In this document: positions 31,696-38,586 of the stretch, piece after piece
How positions within the stretch are numbered: the first letter of the stretch is position 1
Layout: each line of letters starts with the position of its first letter
IMG/VR virus record: IMGVR_UViG_3300004807_001879
Location: 1-40,320 of that record
Length of the DNA: 40,320 nucleotides
Source of the DNA: a virus
Reading direction: 5' to 3' (one strand)
Notes under the pieces: generated by a model
The model's database searches: none
Told to the model about the DNA's origin: nothing
What the model saw: the letters and a program-made list of their open reading frames with translations, nothing else
Position numbers and translations under genes: made by a program

Positions 31696-31856
31696 TATGC
31701 GGCTTTATCTTTCTTGTTGGTACGAATCTTGGACTCGTTCTCGATAACTCGCACAAAACTGCGAATAAATGCTCCACGTTGATGTCTATCAGTGTAAGCG
31801 GCCGCACTGCGTTTTACTTGTTTGGGTAATTTAATTGCTCGTGAATCGTATGCCAT
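31695..31856 (-). CDS. Small basic protein
   Basis: A 53-residue ORF, rich in Arg/Lys (LPKQVKRSAAAY, RHQRGAFIRSFVRVIE). A GGAAAA lies before the ATG at 31856, and its TAA shares a base with the next ATG. It fills an otherwise empty gap, so it is probably real. Nucleic-acid binding is possible. Confidence 0.65.
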   Translation of the reverse strand: MAYDSRAIKLPKQVKRSAAAYTDRHQRGAFIRSFVRVIENESKIRTNKKDKAA

Positions 31857-31871
31857 TTTGTTTTCCTTTGG

Positions 31872-32774
31872 TTAAATTGTATCGGGATCTACTGCTATCC
31901 CCTGCCACGCTTTGATTTTGACTTCTTCATCATTGTATACATTGGTCCACTGCTCGCCGGTCCATTTAGCTTGATGTTCCCATGTACTTTTGCCTGCAGG
32001 TTTGATCATATAGTTGCCTATACGTACCGGCTTGATCTTTCGAGGGAACCATTCAGTCATTGGATATTCAATGTCATCCATGTTTGAATACTTTTCCCAA
32101 TTGCCCTTGGCATCTCGACTACCGGCAATGTAAAAGCCAAAACTACTGCTCTTACCATTTGTGCTACCACCCCAGTTCTCAATTCCTTCGCCATCATATA
32201 ACACTGAGTTAATGATAGGTTCACCATCAATTTCATCGTAGCCCAATGTTAGTTTGGTGATGTCAAATGGTTGTGTTAGTTCAATATTGCCTTCAAAGAA
32301 TATGCCTTTCTCGCTACTGTCGCCCAAGAATACTACAGTGCCTGGCTCTTCTTGATCAATCCACACTTCATCATTACATTCAAATTGGGGTTCGGGTTCT
32401 TCTTCATCAAAGCCAGTTAAGCCATCCAGTTGACGTTCGTATACTGTTTCACCTGTTTCGTCTTCAATTTGAATAGTACCGGCATCTCTATTAACGCCAC
32501 AGGCATGTGCTAAATTATCTCCCTCGTACCACGAGCCTGGCGGGAATGGTTGAAACTCCTCGGGTATCTCGTGTTCCTCGAAATAGTCACCATGCCAAGC
32601 ATAGTCACTTAGATCCAGTCTACGACTTTTAAAGTAATCGTAAATTTTACGATCCACTGTGCCCATGACCTTTTCACCACCATAGCCCCACAAGCTAATT
32701 TTGTAGGTACGTGGTGTAAACTTTAACACTTCCATTAATTTTTCATGTTCGGGATTTGAGATTTCTTCAGACAT
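31872..32774 (-). CDS. Large acidic phage protein of unknown function
   Basis: A 300-residue, very acidic protein. WGYGGEKVMGTVDRKIYDYF near the start, LDGLTGFDEEEPEPQFECND in the centre and SFGFYIAGSRDAKGNWEKY later are its main features. I do not recognise a domain. Similar proteins, as I recall, occur in T4-type cyanophages. AGGAA precedes the start. Confidence 0.68.
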   Translation of the reverse strand: MSEEISNPEHEKLMEVLKFTPRTYKISLWGYGGEKVMGTVDRKIYDYFKSRRLDLSDYAWHGDYFEEHEIPEEFQPFPPGSWYEGDNLAHACGVNRDAGTIQIEDETGETVYERQLDGLTGFDEEEPEPQFECNDEVWIDQEEPGTVVFLGDSSEKGIFFEGNIELTQPFDITKLTLGYDEIDGEPIINSVLYDGEGIENWGGSTNGKSSSFGFYIAGSRDAKGNWEKYSNMDDIEYPMTEWFPRKIKPVRIGNYMIKPAGKSTWEHQAKWTGEQWTNVYNDEEVKIKAWQGIAVDPDTI

Positions 32775-32783
32775 TTTTGATTC

Positions 32784-32981
32784 CTATTGATGATTCAGTT
32801 GCCACCATGCCAACCATTGCGTAAAACTATTATACACTTCTCTTGCTTCTTTGTCATCCTGTTCGAGCTTTTTGCCCCTAACATAAAACCCATCGGGTCC
32901 AATACGCAACCATTCCTCGGGTTCGTCGTTGTCGTTTGTTAAAAATGTAATGGTGTTAGTTATTCCTTTAGTATCAACCAT
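32784..32981 (-). CDS. Conserved small phage protein
   Basis: From ATG 32981 this is 65 residues. ITNTITFLTNDNDEPEEWLRIGPDGFYVRG and VYNSFTQWLAWW (given in part) match a small protein widespread in tailed phages. Overlaps the previous gene by about 20 nt. Confidence 0.72.
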   Translation of the reverse strand: MVDTKGITNTITFLTNDNDEPEEWLRIGPDGFYVRGKKLEQDDKEAREVYNSFTQWLAWWQLNHQ

Positions 32982-33166
32982 GCGTACTCCTCTTCGGTAA
33001 ATGTCGCATTCATTCGGATCCAACCTTGATTAAGTGCTTGTTGAATCGCTGCTTGAATATGTATGGGGCAAGCTGGGGTAATTTCAAGAAAGGCTCTATT
33101 GCCCACCATCAAGCCATCCGAAACTGTGTAGCCGGGATCATCTTGTTTTACTATTTTAAACGCCAT
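32960..33166 (-). CDS. Small phage protein of unknown function
   Basis: A 68-residue protein ending ATFTEEEYAWLILKE. MVGNRAFLEITPACPIHIQ is central. The C-terminal hydrophobic strand recalls the FxLRW family but lacks the Arg-Trp pair. Overlaps both neighbours. Confidence 0.6.
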   Translation of the reverse strand: MAFKIVKQDDPGYTVSDGLMVGNRAFLEITPACPIHIQAAIQQALNQGWIRMNATFTEEEYAWLILKE

Positions 33167-33366
33167 TACTTGCCAATCCTTTGTATATAAAAAATATCTT
33201 TGAATATATCCATTATGGCTTGAGTACGTGTACGTCCACGACTCATACGTTCTCGAATATTGATTTTTATCAACATCACCGCAATGACCACAAAATATCC
33301 CATCATAAGGAGATTCATTAGGTCTAAAAATATACTAAACATTCGGTTTCCAATGTTGATTATCAT
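33166..33366 (-). CDS. Small single-pass membrane protein
   Basis: A 66-residue protein with a membrane helix at about residues 10-33 (FLDLMNLLMMGYFVVIAVMLI) and a strongly basic tail. Possibly holin- or superinfection-related; nothing specific is visible. Confidence 0.6.
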   Translation of the reverse strand: MIINIGNRMFSIFLDLMNLLMMGYFVVIAVMLIKINIRERMSRGRTRTQAIMDIFKDIFYIQRIGK

Positions 33367-33377
33367 TTATCATATAC

Positions 33378-34229
33378 TTAATAAATTGTTATGTTTGAAA
33401 AAGTGCCATGTGATTCGGGAGTTAATGTAGGCCAAATTGCCTCATCTTTTTTAAAGAAGTCGTCAAAATATCTTTCTCGAGGATTGACATCTAAAAAATC
33501 TTGTATTAATTTTATCACAGTTGATTGGGATCGGTTTACTGTTTCCTTGGTAGCATCATTGAAATCATGATCAAATACTGTTTGTAAATAAGTCAATGCT
33601 TCTATAGGCATGGGATGTCCATCATCTAATTTGGGATGTATTAGTTTTTCCATTTTTCTTTTGTAAGACAAATCATTATTCCAAAGCACTTCAAAAAAAC
33701 TTTTTTGCACACTTGCAAGAACATCACTGTAGTTCTCGGTCAGTGTATGGTTGTTGAATTTGTCTGTGTTGTTCCAAGTATCCATTAAATCAAAATCACA
33801 CATCTTTAAAAAATGATATTGGCACTGTCTTTTCTCTAAAAACTCCTTGACTGCTTTGATTATAGCATAATCTCGTAACAGGTAGTACATGGGATCTGCC
33901 CATTTTTTAATGTACTTTTCATCGTAGGTGTTCTGCGAATATATATTGCCCGGAGTGTACCATCGTCCATCCAAATATCGATCTTCTCGAGCAACGCTGG
34001 TCCAACAAATTATCACCAGATCATTTTCGTTGATTTGAAAATAATTGTCGGCCTGCATTAGTTTATTGAATGCATATTGATTACTAGATCCACCTCGTCC
34101 AAAATTGTTAACAGTTAAACCAAGCTCGTGCCCTACTATGTCGGCCCAAGTTGGCCAACGATGTTGTGTAAAGCTACATCCAAATGCAAAAAACCTACCG
34201 GGAGCACGAGTGATTAATTTGGGTCTCAC
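33378..34229 (-). CDS. SGNH/GDSL-like hydrolase-fold protein
   Basis: A 283-residue protein. FGCSFT (about 15-20) is block I with the nucleophile Ser, GRGGSSN is the Gly block, and DGHPMP near residue 205 is the D-x-H block with the catalytic Asp and His. IICWTSVAR fits the third block with T for the usual N. Such enzymes deacylate lipids or glycans. Role in the phage unknown. It overlaps the ligase stop by 4 nt. Confidence 0.72.
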   Translation of the reverse strand: MRPKLITRAPGRFFAFGCSFTQHRWPTWADIVGHELGLTVNNFGRGGSSNQYAFNKLMQADNYFQINENDLVIICWTSVAREDRYLDGRWYTPGNIYSQNTYDEKYIKKWADPMYYLLRDYAIIKAVKEFLEKRQCQYHFLKMCDFDLMDTWNNTDKFNNHTLTENYSDVLASVQKSFFEVLWNNDLSYKRKMEKLIHPKLDDGHPMPIEALTYLQTVFDHDFNDATKETVNRSQSTVIKLIQDFLDVNPRERYFDDFFKKDEAIWPTLTPESHGTFSNITIY

Positions 34230-35536
34230 AACTTTTCACCTGCTGCAAAACCTCTAAAACTTTTGAATCTTGGAAAGCGCAAACTGTATGACCCGTCTTG
34301 ATTCTGTGTAACTGCATCAGCACGTACTTCAACTATTTGTCCAATAGTGCCTGCACGATCTGCCCATACTGCATCACGCAATTCGTCACTCAAGCCACCG
34401 CCTACACTCACACGAATCAGTCGACCATCGTCCTCACCTTCACAGATCAAGTTGCCCAGTCTGTGTTCGTTCTTGCCGGTGCCTTCTTCACAGTCGACTA
34501 CAGTAAGTGATACTTCAATAAACGGTTTGAGTTTAAGCCAACTACGTCCACGCTTGCATTCATAAACTGCGTTAGGATCCTTGATCATGATGCCTTCGTA
34601 ACCTCCGGCTACTGCTTGAGTATTGATCATTTTATATCGAGCTTGACCTTTGACAGTGTCAAGATCAACAACCTCTTGTCCCACTACAGTGACATTGGGC
34701 ATGTGGTCGCTGATTAGTGTGTACCAACTATTTAATTGTTGGCTACGTTGTACCTGTGTTTGAATACCACGTCCCGCACTGAATTCGTCTAGGGTAACAA
34801 TATCAAACAGGTTCAATACTGCATCCTGTGTCTGTACATTGTCTTTTCTACGTGCCTGCTTCATTAGGTCTTGAAAACTTGCACTCATTACCTCACCATC
34901 AAGTACTGTAGGTACCTTGAACAACTTGGCATGCTTACTTATTTGTTCTCGAATGTGCGGAAAGTTTACCAGCTCTTTGCCGTTACGACTGTATTGATCT
35001 ACCCTGCCATCAGGATAAACAATAGTGATCACACGCATGCCATCTAGTTTTACTTCGACAATTTTTTCACCAACAAGTAAATCTTCGTGATGCGTACTGT
35101 CGCTAGCCAGCTGGCAAGAAAAAATAGGAATTGAGTACTTGTCATTTATTTTTGCTACCACTTTGTTTACAGTTTTTTCGCTTACCCCACAACGCAGATC
35201 TTTAATTAAAATTCTACGGTACCAGCCATTCCATTCTTGAACAGTGGCTTGATTCATCATGTGCACTATGGCCACACGAGCTGCATCGCCGGTCAACTGT
35301 CGTTTTGCTAATTTTTCAGCAGTGGCCCAAAATGTATCGGGCTTGAGTCCACGGCCATCTTTTACTGCCTCGGGCACTTGCTTAACGCCATATGTAATCA
35401 TGGGATCAAGAGCAGCACGAATACCGCGGAACAATTCCGCATTGCCGGCTCGGGCTTCGGCTTCAAGTATTGCTTCTTTGTTTAAACGACTGGCATGATC
35501 TTCTAAACTGCCAATAACACGATAACATTCTGACAT
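34226..35536 (-). CDS. ATP-dependent DNA ligase
   Basis: A 436-residue protein. EVKLDGMRV (about 160) is motif I with the adenylated Lys (KxDG); VLDGEV is motif III, GYEGIMIKD motif IV, and SWLKLKP motif V, and a C-terminal OB-fold follows. It seals nicks in replication and repair. Slightly shorter than T4 gp30 (487 aa). Sigma70 promoter directly upstream; AAGGAA before the ATG. Confidence 0.95.
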   Translation of the reverse strand: MSECYRVIGSLEDHASRLNKEAILEAEARAGNAELFRGIRAALDPMITYGVKQVPEAVKDGRGLKPDTFWATAEKLAKRQLTGDAARVAIVHMMNQATVQEWNGWYRRILIKDLRCGVSEKTVNKVVAKINDKYSIPIFSCQLASDSTHHEDLLVGEKIVEVKLDGMRVITIVYPDGRVDQYSRNGKELVNFPHIREQISKHAKLFKVPTVLDGEVMSASFQDLMKQARRKDNVQTQDAVLNLFDIVTLDEFSAGRGIQTQVQRSQQLNSWYTLISDHMPNVTVVGQEVVDLDTVKGQARYKMINTQAVAGGYEGIMIKDPNAVYECKRGRSWLKLKPFIEVSLTVVDCEEGTGKNEHRLGNLICEGEDDGRLIRVSVGGGLSDELRDAVWADRAGTIGQIVEVRADAVTQNQDGSYSLRFPRFKSFRGFAAGEKL

Positions 35537-35565
35537 TGCAATTCCTTATTTCTTAATATGTACAT

Positions 35566-35594
35566 ATTATAGCACACTTGCCATTTGGTGTCAA
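35566..35594 (-). promoter_or_regulatory. Sigma70 promoter for the ligase operon
   Basis: Minus strand TTGACA, 17 bp with AATG, TATAAT. Located just after the stop of the upstream gene. Confidence 0.82.
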
Positions 35595-35595
35595 A

Positions 35596-35841
35596 TCAGG
35601 ATTCTTGTGCTTTTGTCAACAAGAACATGGTGACATCTGCGCTATCAACTTTGACACATTGTGAGCTGTATCTTGTGATGGTTTTTCGCCAATTATAACT
35701 ATTGTTCTCGGTCAACGCCGTCAATGCGGCCTGCTTGGGCGTGAACTTTTCGATCCTGCCCAAGACCAATCCACCACCATTGACACCTTCAAAGGCAACT
35801 ACATCACCTACCGCCAATTCTCGTCCTAGAAAATCTTTCAT
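35596..35841 (-). CDS. SH3-like small phage protein
   Basis: An 81-residue protein. DFLGRELAVGDVVAFEGVNGG is a strand-turn-strand of small SH3-like barrels common in T4-type phages; IEKFTPKQAAL follows. The end VDSADVTMFLLTKAQES resembles the C-termini of the FxLRW family and of the 40065 gene. Confidence 0.7.
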   Translation of the reverse strand: MKDFLGRELAVGDVVAFEGVNGGGLVLGRIEKFTPKQAALTALTENNSYNWRKTITRYSSQCVKVDSADVTMFLLTKAQES

Positions 35842-36185
35842 TTTGCAAACGCCTTAACGTGTCGGCAGTCACCCCTAAACTTGAATCCTGAGCAACTGCA
35901 ACTATATACACCGTCTTCTAATCGCACAATATACAAGTCGCCTTTGCTACCAGTAACTTCCCAACGATTGGGGTTTGTGGTTTCTTCTACCGTAAAATTA
36001 TTGGGGTCGGCAATTTCTTTGAACTTACGACCACGTGTATCTATGCGTATGGGCGTTTTAAATTTAAAAACTGCCTTGTCGCCAGCCTTGATATACGCAA
36101 ACATCTTGCTCTTACCGTCATCCATGTAATAAGCATGATTGGGAGTTGAATCGGGCCAGTCGGTTGTTTCTTGAAACAATTTCAT
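35838..36185 (-). CDS. SWIM zinc-finger protein
   Basis: From ATG 36185 (ATGA-type overlap upstream) this is 115 residues. The end SCSCSGFKFRGDCRHVKAF gives C-x-C-x8-C-x-H, a SWIM-type zinc motif. It could bind nucleic acid or protein. Start at 36248 rejected because it would deeply overlap the neighbour. Confidence 0.78.
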   Translation of the reverse strand: MKLFQETTDWPDSTPNHAYYMDDGKSKMFAYIKAGDKAVFKFKTPIRIDTRGRKFKEIADPNNFTVEETTNPNRWEVTGSKGDLYIVRLEDGVYSCSCSGFKFRGDCRHVKAFAK

Positions 36186-36508
36186 TTTGTGATCCTGAAA
36201 ATGATACCTTGTGCGGTATGTACTTTTTCGTAACCGCGTTCTTTGCAAATCAAATCAATTTCTTTTGCCATTCTACGATCACGTACCTGTCCTCGGTCAA
36301 CTTTTACTGTGATAAACTTTTTACGATAAGTCGGTTCTTTAAGAACATTGGTGTATGCAAGATCGACTATATCTCTAAAAGATTCAGCACGTGCTCGTTG
36401 TGCTGGAGTATAAATTACACGACATTCGTCACTGTATTGATACGCATTTTTGGCAGCAGCCCAAGCATACGAACCTGCACTTTTAGTTTCTAATTCTTTT
36501 GTAGCCAT
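36182..36508 (-). CDS. Unknown basic helical protein
   Basis: A 108-residue Lys/Arg-rich protein: AGSYAWAAAKNAYQYSDE, YTPAQRARAESFRDIVDLAY, then VDRGQVRDRRMAKEIDLIC. No family recognised. First gene after the 36539 promoter; GGAGCAAC before the ATG. Confidence 0.65.
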   Translation of the reverse strand: MATKELETKSAGSYAWAAAKNAYQYSDECRVIYTPAQRARAESFRDIVDLAYTNVLKEPTYRKKFITVKVDRGQVRDRRMAKEIDLICKERGYEKVHTAQGIIFRITK

Positions 36509-36538
36509 TTGTTGCTCCTAATCGTTTACTATATACAT

Positions 36539-36590
36539 ATTATAGCAAATCTTTCATTTCTGAGCAAATGGGATGTTGTATTTGAGCAAC
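36539..36590 (-). promoter_or_regulatory. Sigma70 promoter with GTTG-N8-CAAC dyad for the 36508 operon
   Basis: Minus strand: dyad 36575-36590, 7 bp, TTGCTC (36562-36567), 17-bp spacer with AATG, TATAAT (36539-36544). Confidence 0.82.
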
Positions 36591-36616
36591 AAAGAAAAAG
36601 CCCCAAAAATGGGGCT
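36590..36616 (-). terminator. Rho-independent terminator after the 36635 gene
   Basis: Minus-strand AGCCCC, loop, GGGGCT, then TTTTCTTT. It abuts the dyad of the downstream promoter. Confidence 0.85.
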
Positions 36617-36634
36617 GATTAAATCTTTTTGAGC

Positions 36635-37066
36635 TTAAGTATTTGTAACTGTATACCAGCCTGCGGGGAAAGTAACATTGGCAGTATCTGCTAGGAATCG
36701 ATTCCAATAATGTTCCCAGGTTGGGAAAGATGGCATCTCTATATTTCCAAAATGTGTAACGGTATTGTTGGAATATATAAACCCAGGTTGATAAGTGTGT
36801 ATGTCAATAACGTGTCTGCTGGCTTCAAAACTGGGAAGAGTTACCGGAACGCTATTGGCAGTATAGTTGATATTGGTCATAAAAACAATGGTATTGTTTG
36901 AATAAAACGCAGCAAGTGCTGCATTTCTTTCGGCTTCGGCAGAGATATATTCGGTTGCTTCGGCGCTAGACAATACAATATTTGCCCAATCTGATATGGT
37001 AACATCGGTTACGTTCCCGTTAATTGACATTGTTGGACTGTTGGGCAAATGAATTACTGTAGGCAT
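36635..37066 (-). CDS. Late structural-type protein
   Basis: A 143-residue Thr/Asn-rich beta protein with a central helix (about 28-53, SAEATEYISAEAERNAALAAF). SPTMSINGNVTDVTISDWANIV begins it; FPTWEHYWNRFLADTANVTFP is a possible tip. Probably a virion accessory. A consensus late promoter and AAGGAA precede it; a terminator follows. Confidence 0.65.
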   Translation of the reverse strand: MPTVIHLPNSPTMSINGNVTDVTISDWANIVLSSAEATEYISAEAERNAALAAFYSNNTIVFMTNINYTANSVPVTLPSFEASRHVIDIHTYQPGFIYSNNTVTHFGNIEMPSFPTWEHYWNRFLADTANVTFPAGWYTVTNT

Positions 37067-37087
37067 ATTATCTTTCCTTAATAATAC

Positions 37088-37095
37088 TATTTATA
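37088..37095 (-). promoter_or_regulatory. Consensus T4-type late promoter (TATAAATA)
   Basis: Exact minus-strand TATAAATA 21 nt before ATG 37066, immediately after the tmRNA terminator. Confidence 0.8.
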
Positions 37096-37096
37096 G

Positions 37097-37120
37097 AAAA
37101 ACCCGCCGGAGCGGGTTTTT
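37097..37120 (-). terminator. Rho-independent terminator after the tmRNA coding piece
   Basis: AAAAACCCGC, 4-nt loop, GCGGGTTTTT: a perfect 10-bp stem with A and T flanks, so it can act on both strands. It ends the tmRNA transcript. Confidence 0.88.
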
Positions 37121-37121
37121 T

Positions 37122-37299
37122 GGTGGTTTCTGTTACGAGGTATTTCCTACCCTAGGCCGAGTTTAGGCAGCCAATGCGAACAGTTCGTCGTTTGCAGTTA
37201 CGTTTTTGCTTCTTCGACCGGGTCACCCCAATCCTAACGGGTTCTACATTCCCGAGTTGCCGTCGTTACTATCTAGCCCTGTCGAAACTATGCAGGCCC
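37122..37299 (-). ncRNA. ssrA: tmRNA coding piece
   Basis: It begins GGGCCTGCATAGTTTCGACA, the usual 5' tmRNA start with D-loop-like TTCGAC. It continues to a GC-rich pseudoknot-like region (about 37270-37210), an A-rich run (GAAGCAAAAACGTAACT) before the resume codon, and the tag ORF. After the tag only about 40 nt remain, with a small hairpin (GGGTA/TACCT), so the pseudoknots 2-4 of one-piece tmRNA are missing, as in other two-piece forms. The 3' end is uncertain. Confidence 0.9.
37163..37195 (-). other. tmRNA proteolysis tag reading frame
   Basis: Resume codon GCA at 37195-37193, then a frame encoding ANDELFALAA and TAA at 37165-37163. The ANDE start and LAA end are the classical tmRNA tag, where the end is read by ClpXP. 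Confidence 0.95.
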
Positions 37300-37311
37300 A
37301 TCATAAAAAGA

Positions 37312-37767
37312 TTAACTTGGCTTTCCTAAATATCTTGATGCATCAATGTTCTTTGCTAATCCAGTTTTGACAAACTGAATATATCCTGTTGGATCATAAA
37401 CATTACCCTGTTTATCCTGTAACCAATAGTGCGGTATCTTTTTCCATTCCTCACTATACTCTGGGTCACTTTTGATAAACTGTTTTCTTGCAGTTGGATC
37501 ATTAAAATCCAAACCTTGTTTAATAAACTCACGCTTCATTTCTTTTGTGAAGTCTGCTTTGTCATAAACAACGTTGTCTGCCAAAAAATAACCACCGTAT
37601 CTCTGTAATTCTAAACCTTTTTCTTTGGCCCAATCCATCATGTGAAGTGCGGCAGGCCCGCAATTATCTCTAATAGAATAGTATCTTAATTCTTTAGGAG
37701 ATATACTCTGTAGGAATTCAGGTACCAAATCATTAGTAGATTCGGTTAATATTTCATTTATACGCAT
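37312..37767 (-). CDS. Papain-like protease-type protein encoded inside the tmRNA intervening segment
   Basis: A 151-residue protein. It begins MRINEILTES, like MKISEIIAEI of the 25501 late protein. NCGPAALHMMDWAKEKG (about 34-50) with Cys35 at a helix start and HYWLQDKQGNVYDPTGY (about 112-128) with His112 and Asp125 match the Cys-His-Asp layout of papain/transglutaminase-like enzymes. The substrate is unknown. It is neither a LAGLIDADG nor an HNH protein. The ATG is 4 nt after an ATAAATA late box; AAGGAG is 16 nt upstream. The stop lies 12 nt before the coding piece and the start 23 nt after the acceptor CCA. Confidence 0.8.
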   Translation of the reverse strand: MRINEILTESTNDLVPEFLQSISPKELRYYSIRDNCGPAALHMMDWAKEKGLELQRYGGYFLADNVVYDKADFTKEMKREFIKQGLDFNDPTARKQFIKSDPEYSEEWKKIPHYWLQDKQGNVYDPTGYIQFVKTGLAKNIDASRYLGKPS

Positions 37768-37771
37768 CTAA

Positions 37772-37778
37772 TATTTAT
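37772..37778 (-). promoter_or_regulatory. Late box inside the tmRNA intervening segment
   Basis: Minus-strand ATAAATA, 4 nt, ATG 37767. A transcript from here would contain the ORF and coding piece but not the acceptor piece. Confidence 0.45.
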
Positions 37779-37790
37779 TCAATCTCCTTA

Positions 37791-37854
37791 TGGTGGACCT
37801 GGGGGGATTCGCACCCCCGTCCAAGACTCCTTCGCTCGGAAGGGATTACAACCA
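37791..37854 (-). ncRNA. ssrA: tmRNA acceptor piece
   Basis: From the 3' end: CCA (37793-37791), A73, CAGGTCC, then T-arm GGGGG/TGCGAAT/CCCCC (37818-37802), then AGTCTT (37828-37823) able to pair with AGGGCT of the coding piece as P2, and a hairpin CCTTC-CGAGC-GAAGG (37843-37829). The T-loop has G where most tRNAs have T/pseudouridine 55. A TGGTT (37854-37850) could pair with AACCA near the end of the coding piece (37128-37124), a weak second joining helix. Confidence 0.92.
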
Positions 37855-37858
37855 TTCT

Positions 37859-37981
37859 TTAAAAGTTGTCACGCCACAACTTTTCTAATTCGGGATCTTC
37901 ACGAGCTGGATCATGAAGTACGAGGCCTATCACACTTGTTACAAACCACAGTACTCCAAAAATCCAACCATATTGTGCCAT
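37859..37981 (-). CDS. 40-residue membrane protein upstream of the tmRNA acceptor piece
   Basis: MAQYGWIFGVLWFVTSVIG begins a single membrane helix, followed by an acidic tail (HDPAREDPELEKLWRDNF). The ATG lies 4 nt after an ATAAATA late box that overlaps the upstream stop. The TAA is 5 nt from the tmRNA acceptor piece, so both may be on one transcript. Confidence 0.6.
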   Translation of the reverse strand: MAQYGWIFGVLWFVTSVIGLVLHDPAREDPELEKLWRDNF

Positions 37982-37985
37982 AAAG

Positions 37986-37992
37986 TATTTAT
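37986..37992 (-). promoter_or_regulatory. Late box for the 37981 ORF and tmRNA
   Basis: Minus-strand ATAAATA, CTTT, ATG. It would make a transcript with the small membrane ORF, acceptor piece, IVS gene and coding piece. Confidence 0.5.
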
Positions 37993-38339
37993 TACTCAGC
38001 TACAGTTTCAGTGGCTTCTTTCTTGGCACGTGCCTTGATAGCTTCCATGCTAGGAGCCGCTTTAACCTTAGTACCAGTTGCCTTGACTGTGGCAACTGCA
38101 TTGTACTTGCTATCGGCATTGTCAATTGCCTCGCGGTACGCAGAATTTGCATACAACTCGCTAGACTTCAAAAACGCTACAACCTCGCTCTTGGTCATAC
38201 CATTGGGCAATTCCATCAGCTGGATGTCCTCATCGCTTTTGCTTAAAATCTTAATACGGCTTACCAAGTCGTTAGCAAAACGAACTTTGTATGCACCTTT
38301 ATTCTTGCTAACACCAGCCACTGTAAATAATTTATCCAT
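37992..38339 (-). CDS. Conserved T4-type phage protein of unknown function
   Basis: A 115-residue protein. LFTVAGVSKNKGAYKVRFANDL and IQLMELPNGMTKSEVVAFL match a family common in T4-type environmental phages; an Ala/Lys-rich tail follows. Possibly DNA-associated. CGAGG precedes the ATG. Confidence 0.78.
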   Translation of the reverse strand: MDKLFTVAGVSKNKGAYKVRFANDLVSRIKILSKSDEDIQLMELPNGMTKSEVVAFLKSSELYANSAYREAIDNADSKYNAVATVKATGTKVKAAPSMEAIKARAKKEATETVAE

Positions 38340-38400
38340 TTGAAAACCTCGTTAAGTTAAGTTGAAAAAATAATGCCAATTTCATTACTGGCATATTCAA

Positions 38401-38429
38401 ATTGTACTATCTTTCGAATTTGGTGTCAA
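38401..38429 (-). promoter_or_regulatory. Sigma70 promoter for the 38339 gene
   Basis: Minus strand TTGACA, 17 bp, TACAAT, then a 60-nt leader. A near-perfect palindrome (38450-38464) lies upstream. Confidence 0.72.
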
Positions 38430-38455
38430 GTACATTTTGAATTTGATTTGCCCAA

Positions 38456-38584
38456 TCATTGGGCGAGTTCTTTAGATTCGGATTTGACCTTGTCAATACC
38501 ATGGTCCAGCATTTTAGCAACACCACTAAAGCCCACGGTAGCAACAACCACGCCCAAAACAAAACCAATTATTAAATTACGCAT
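38456..38584 (-). CDS. Small single-pass membrane protein
   Basis: A 42-residue ORF: MRNLIIGFVLGVVVATVGF is a membrane helix, then SGVAKMLDHGIDKVKSESKELAQ an amphipathic helix. As I recall, GFSGVAKMLD-type small proteins occur in T4-type phages. It starts 3 nt after the upstream stop. Confidence 0.7.
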   Translation of the reverse strand: MRNLIIGFVLGVVVATVGFSGVAKMLDHGIDKVKSESKELAQ

Positions 38585-38586
38585 GA

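Larger units (their letters stand above)
37122..37854 (-). ncRNA. ssrA: Circularly permuted two-piece tmRNA precursor with ORF-containing intervening segment
   Basis: On the minus strand the order is acceptor piece (about 37854-37791), intervening segment (37790-37300, 491 nt), then coding piece (37299 to about 37122) and a terminator. This is the order of permuted tmRNA genes known in alphaproteobacteria, some cyanobacteria and some betaproteobacteria. The halves reform one acceptor stem: GGGCCTG (37299-37293) pairs with CAGGTCC (37801-37795), including G3-U70, the alanyl-tRNA synthetase identity pair, with A73 and an encoded CCA. The rescue RNA would be made after processing of the precursor, probably by host RNases. 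The intervening segment holds a 151-codon gene, far larger than expected. Confidence 0.92.

Noticed and set aside
37791-37854. Reading the CCA-ending T-arm as part of an ordinary tRNA
   Set aside because: No anticodon arm or 5' acceptor strand lies next to it; the matching 5' strand is 492 nt further along, with the tmRNA tag, so it is a tmRNA acceptor piece.
38450-38464. Palindrome GCCCAAT-C-ATTGGGC as a terminator
   Set aside because: The loop is one base, no T-run follows on either strand, and it overlaps the stop of a small gene. It could be an operator near the 38401 promoter, but a single copy gives no support.
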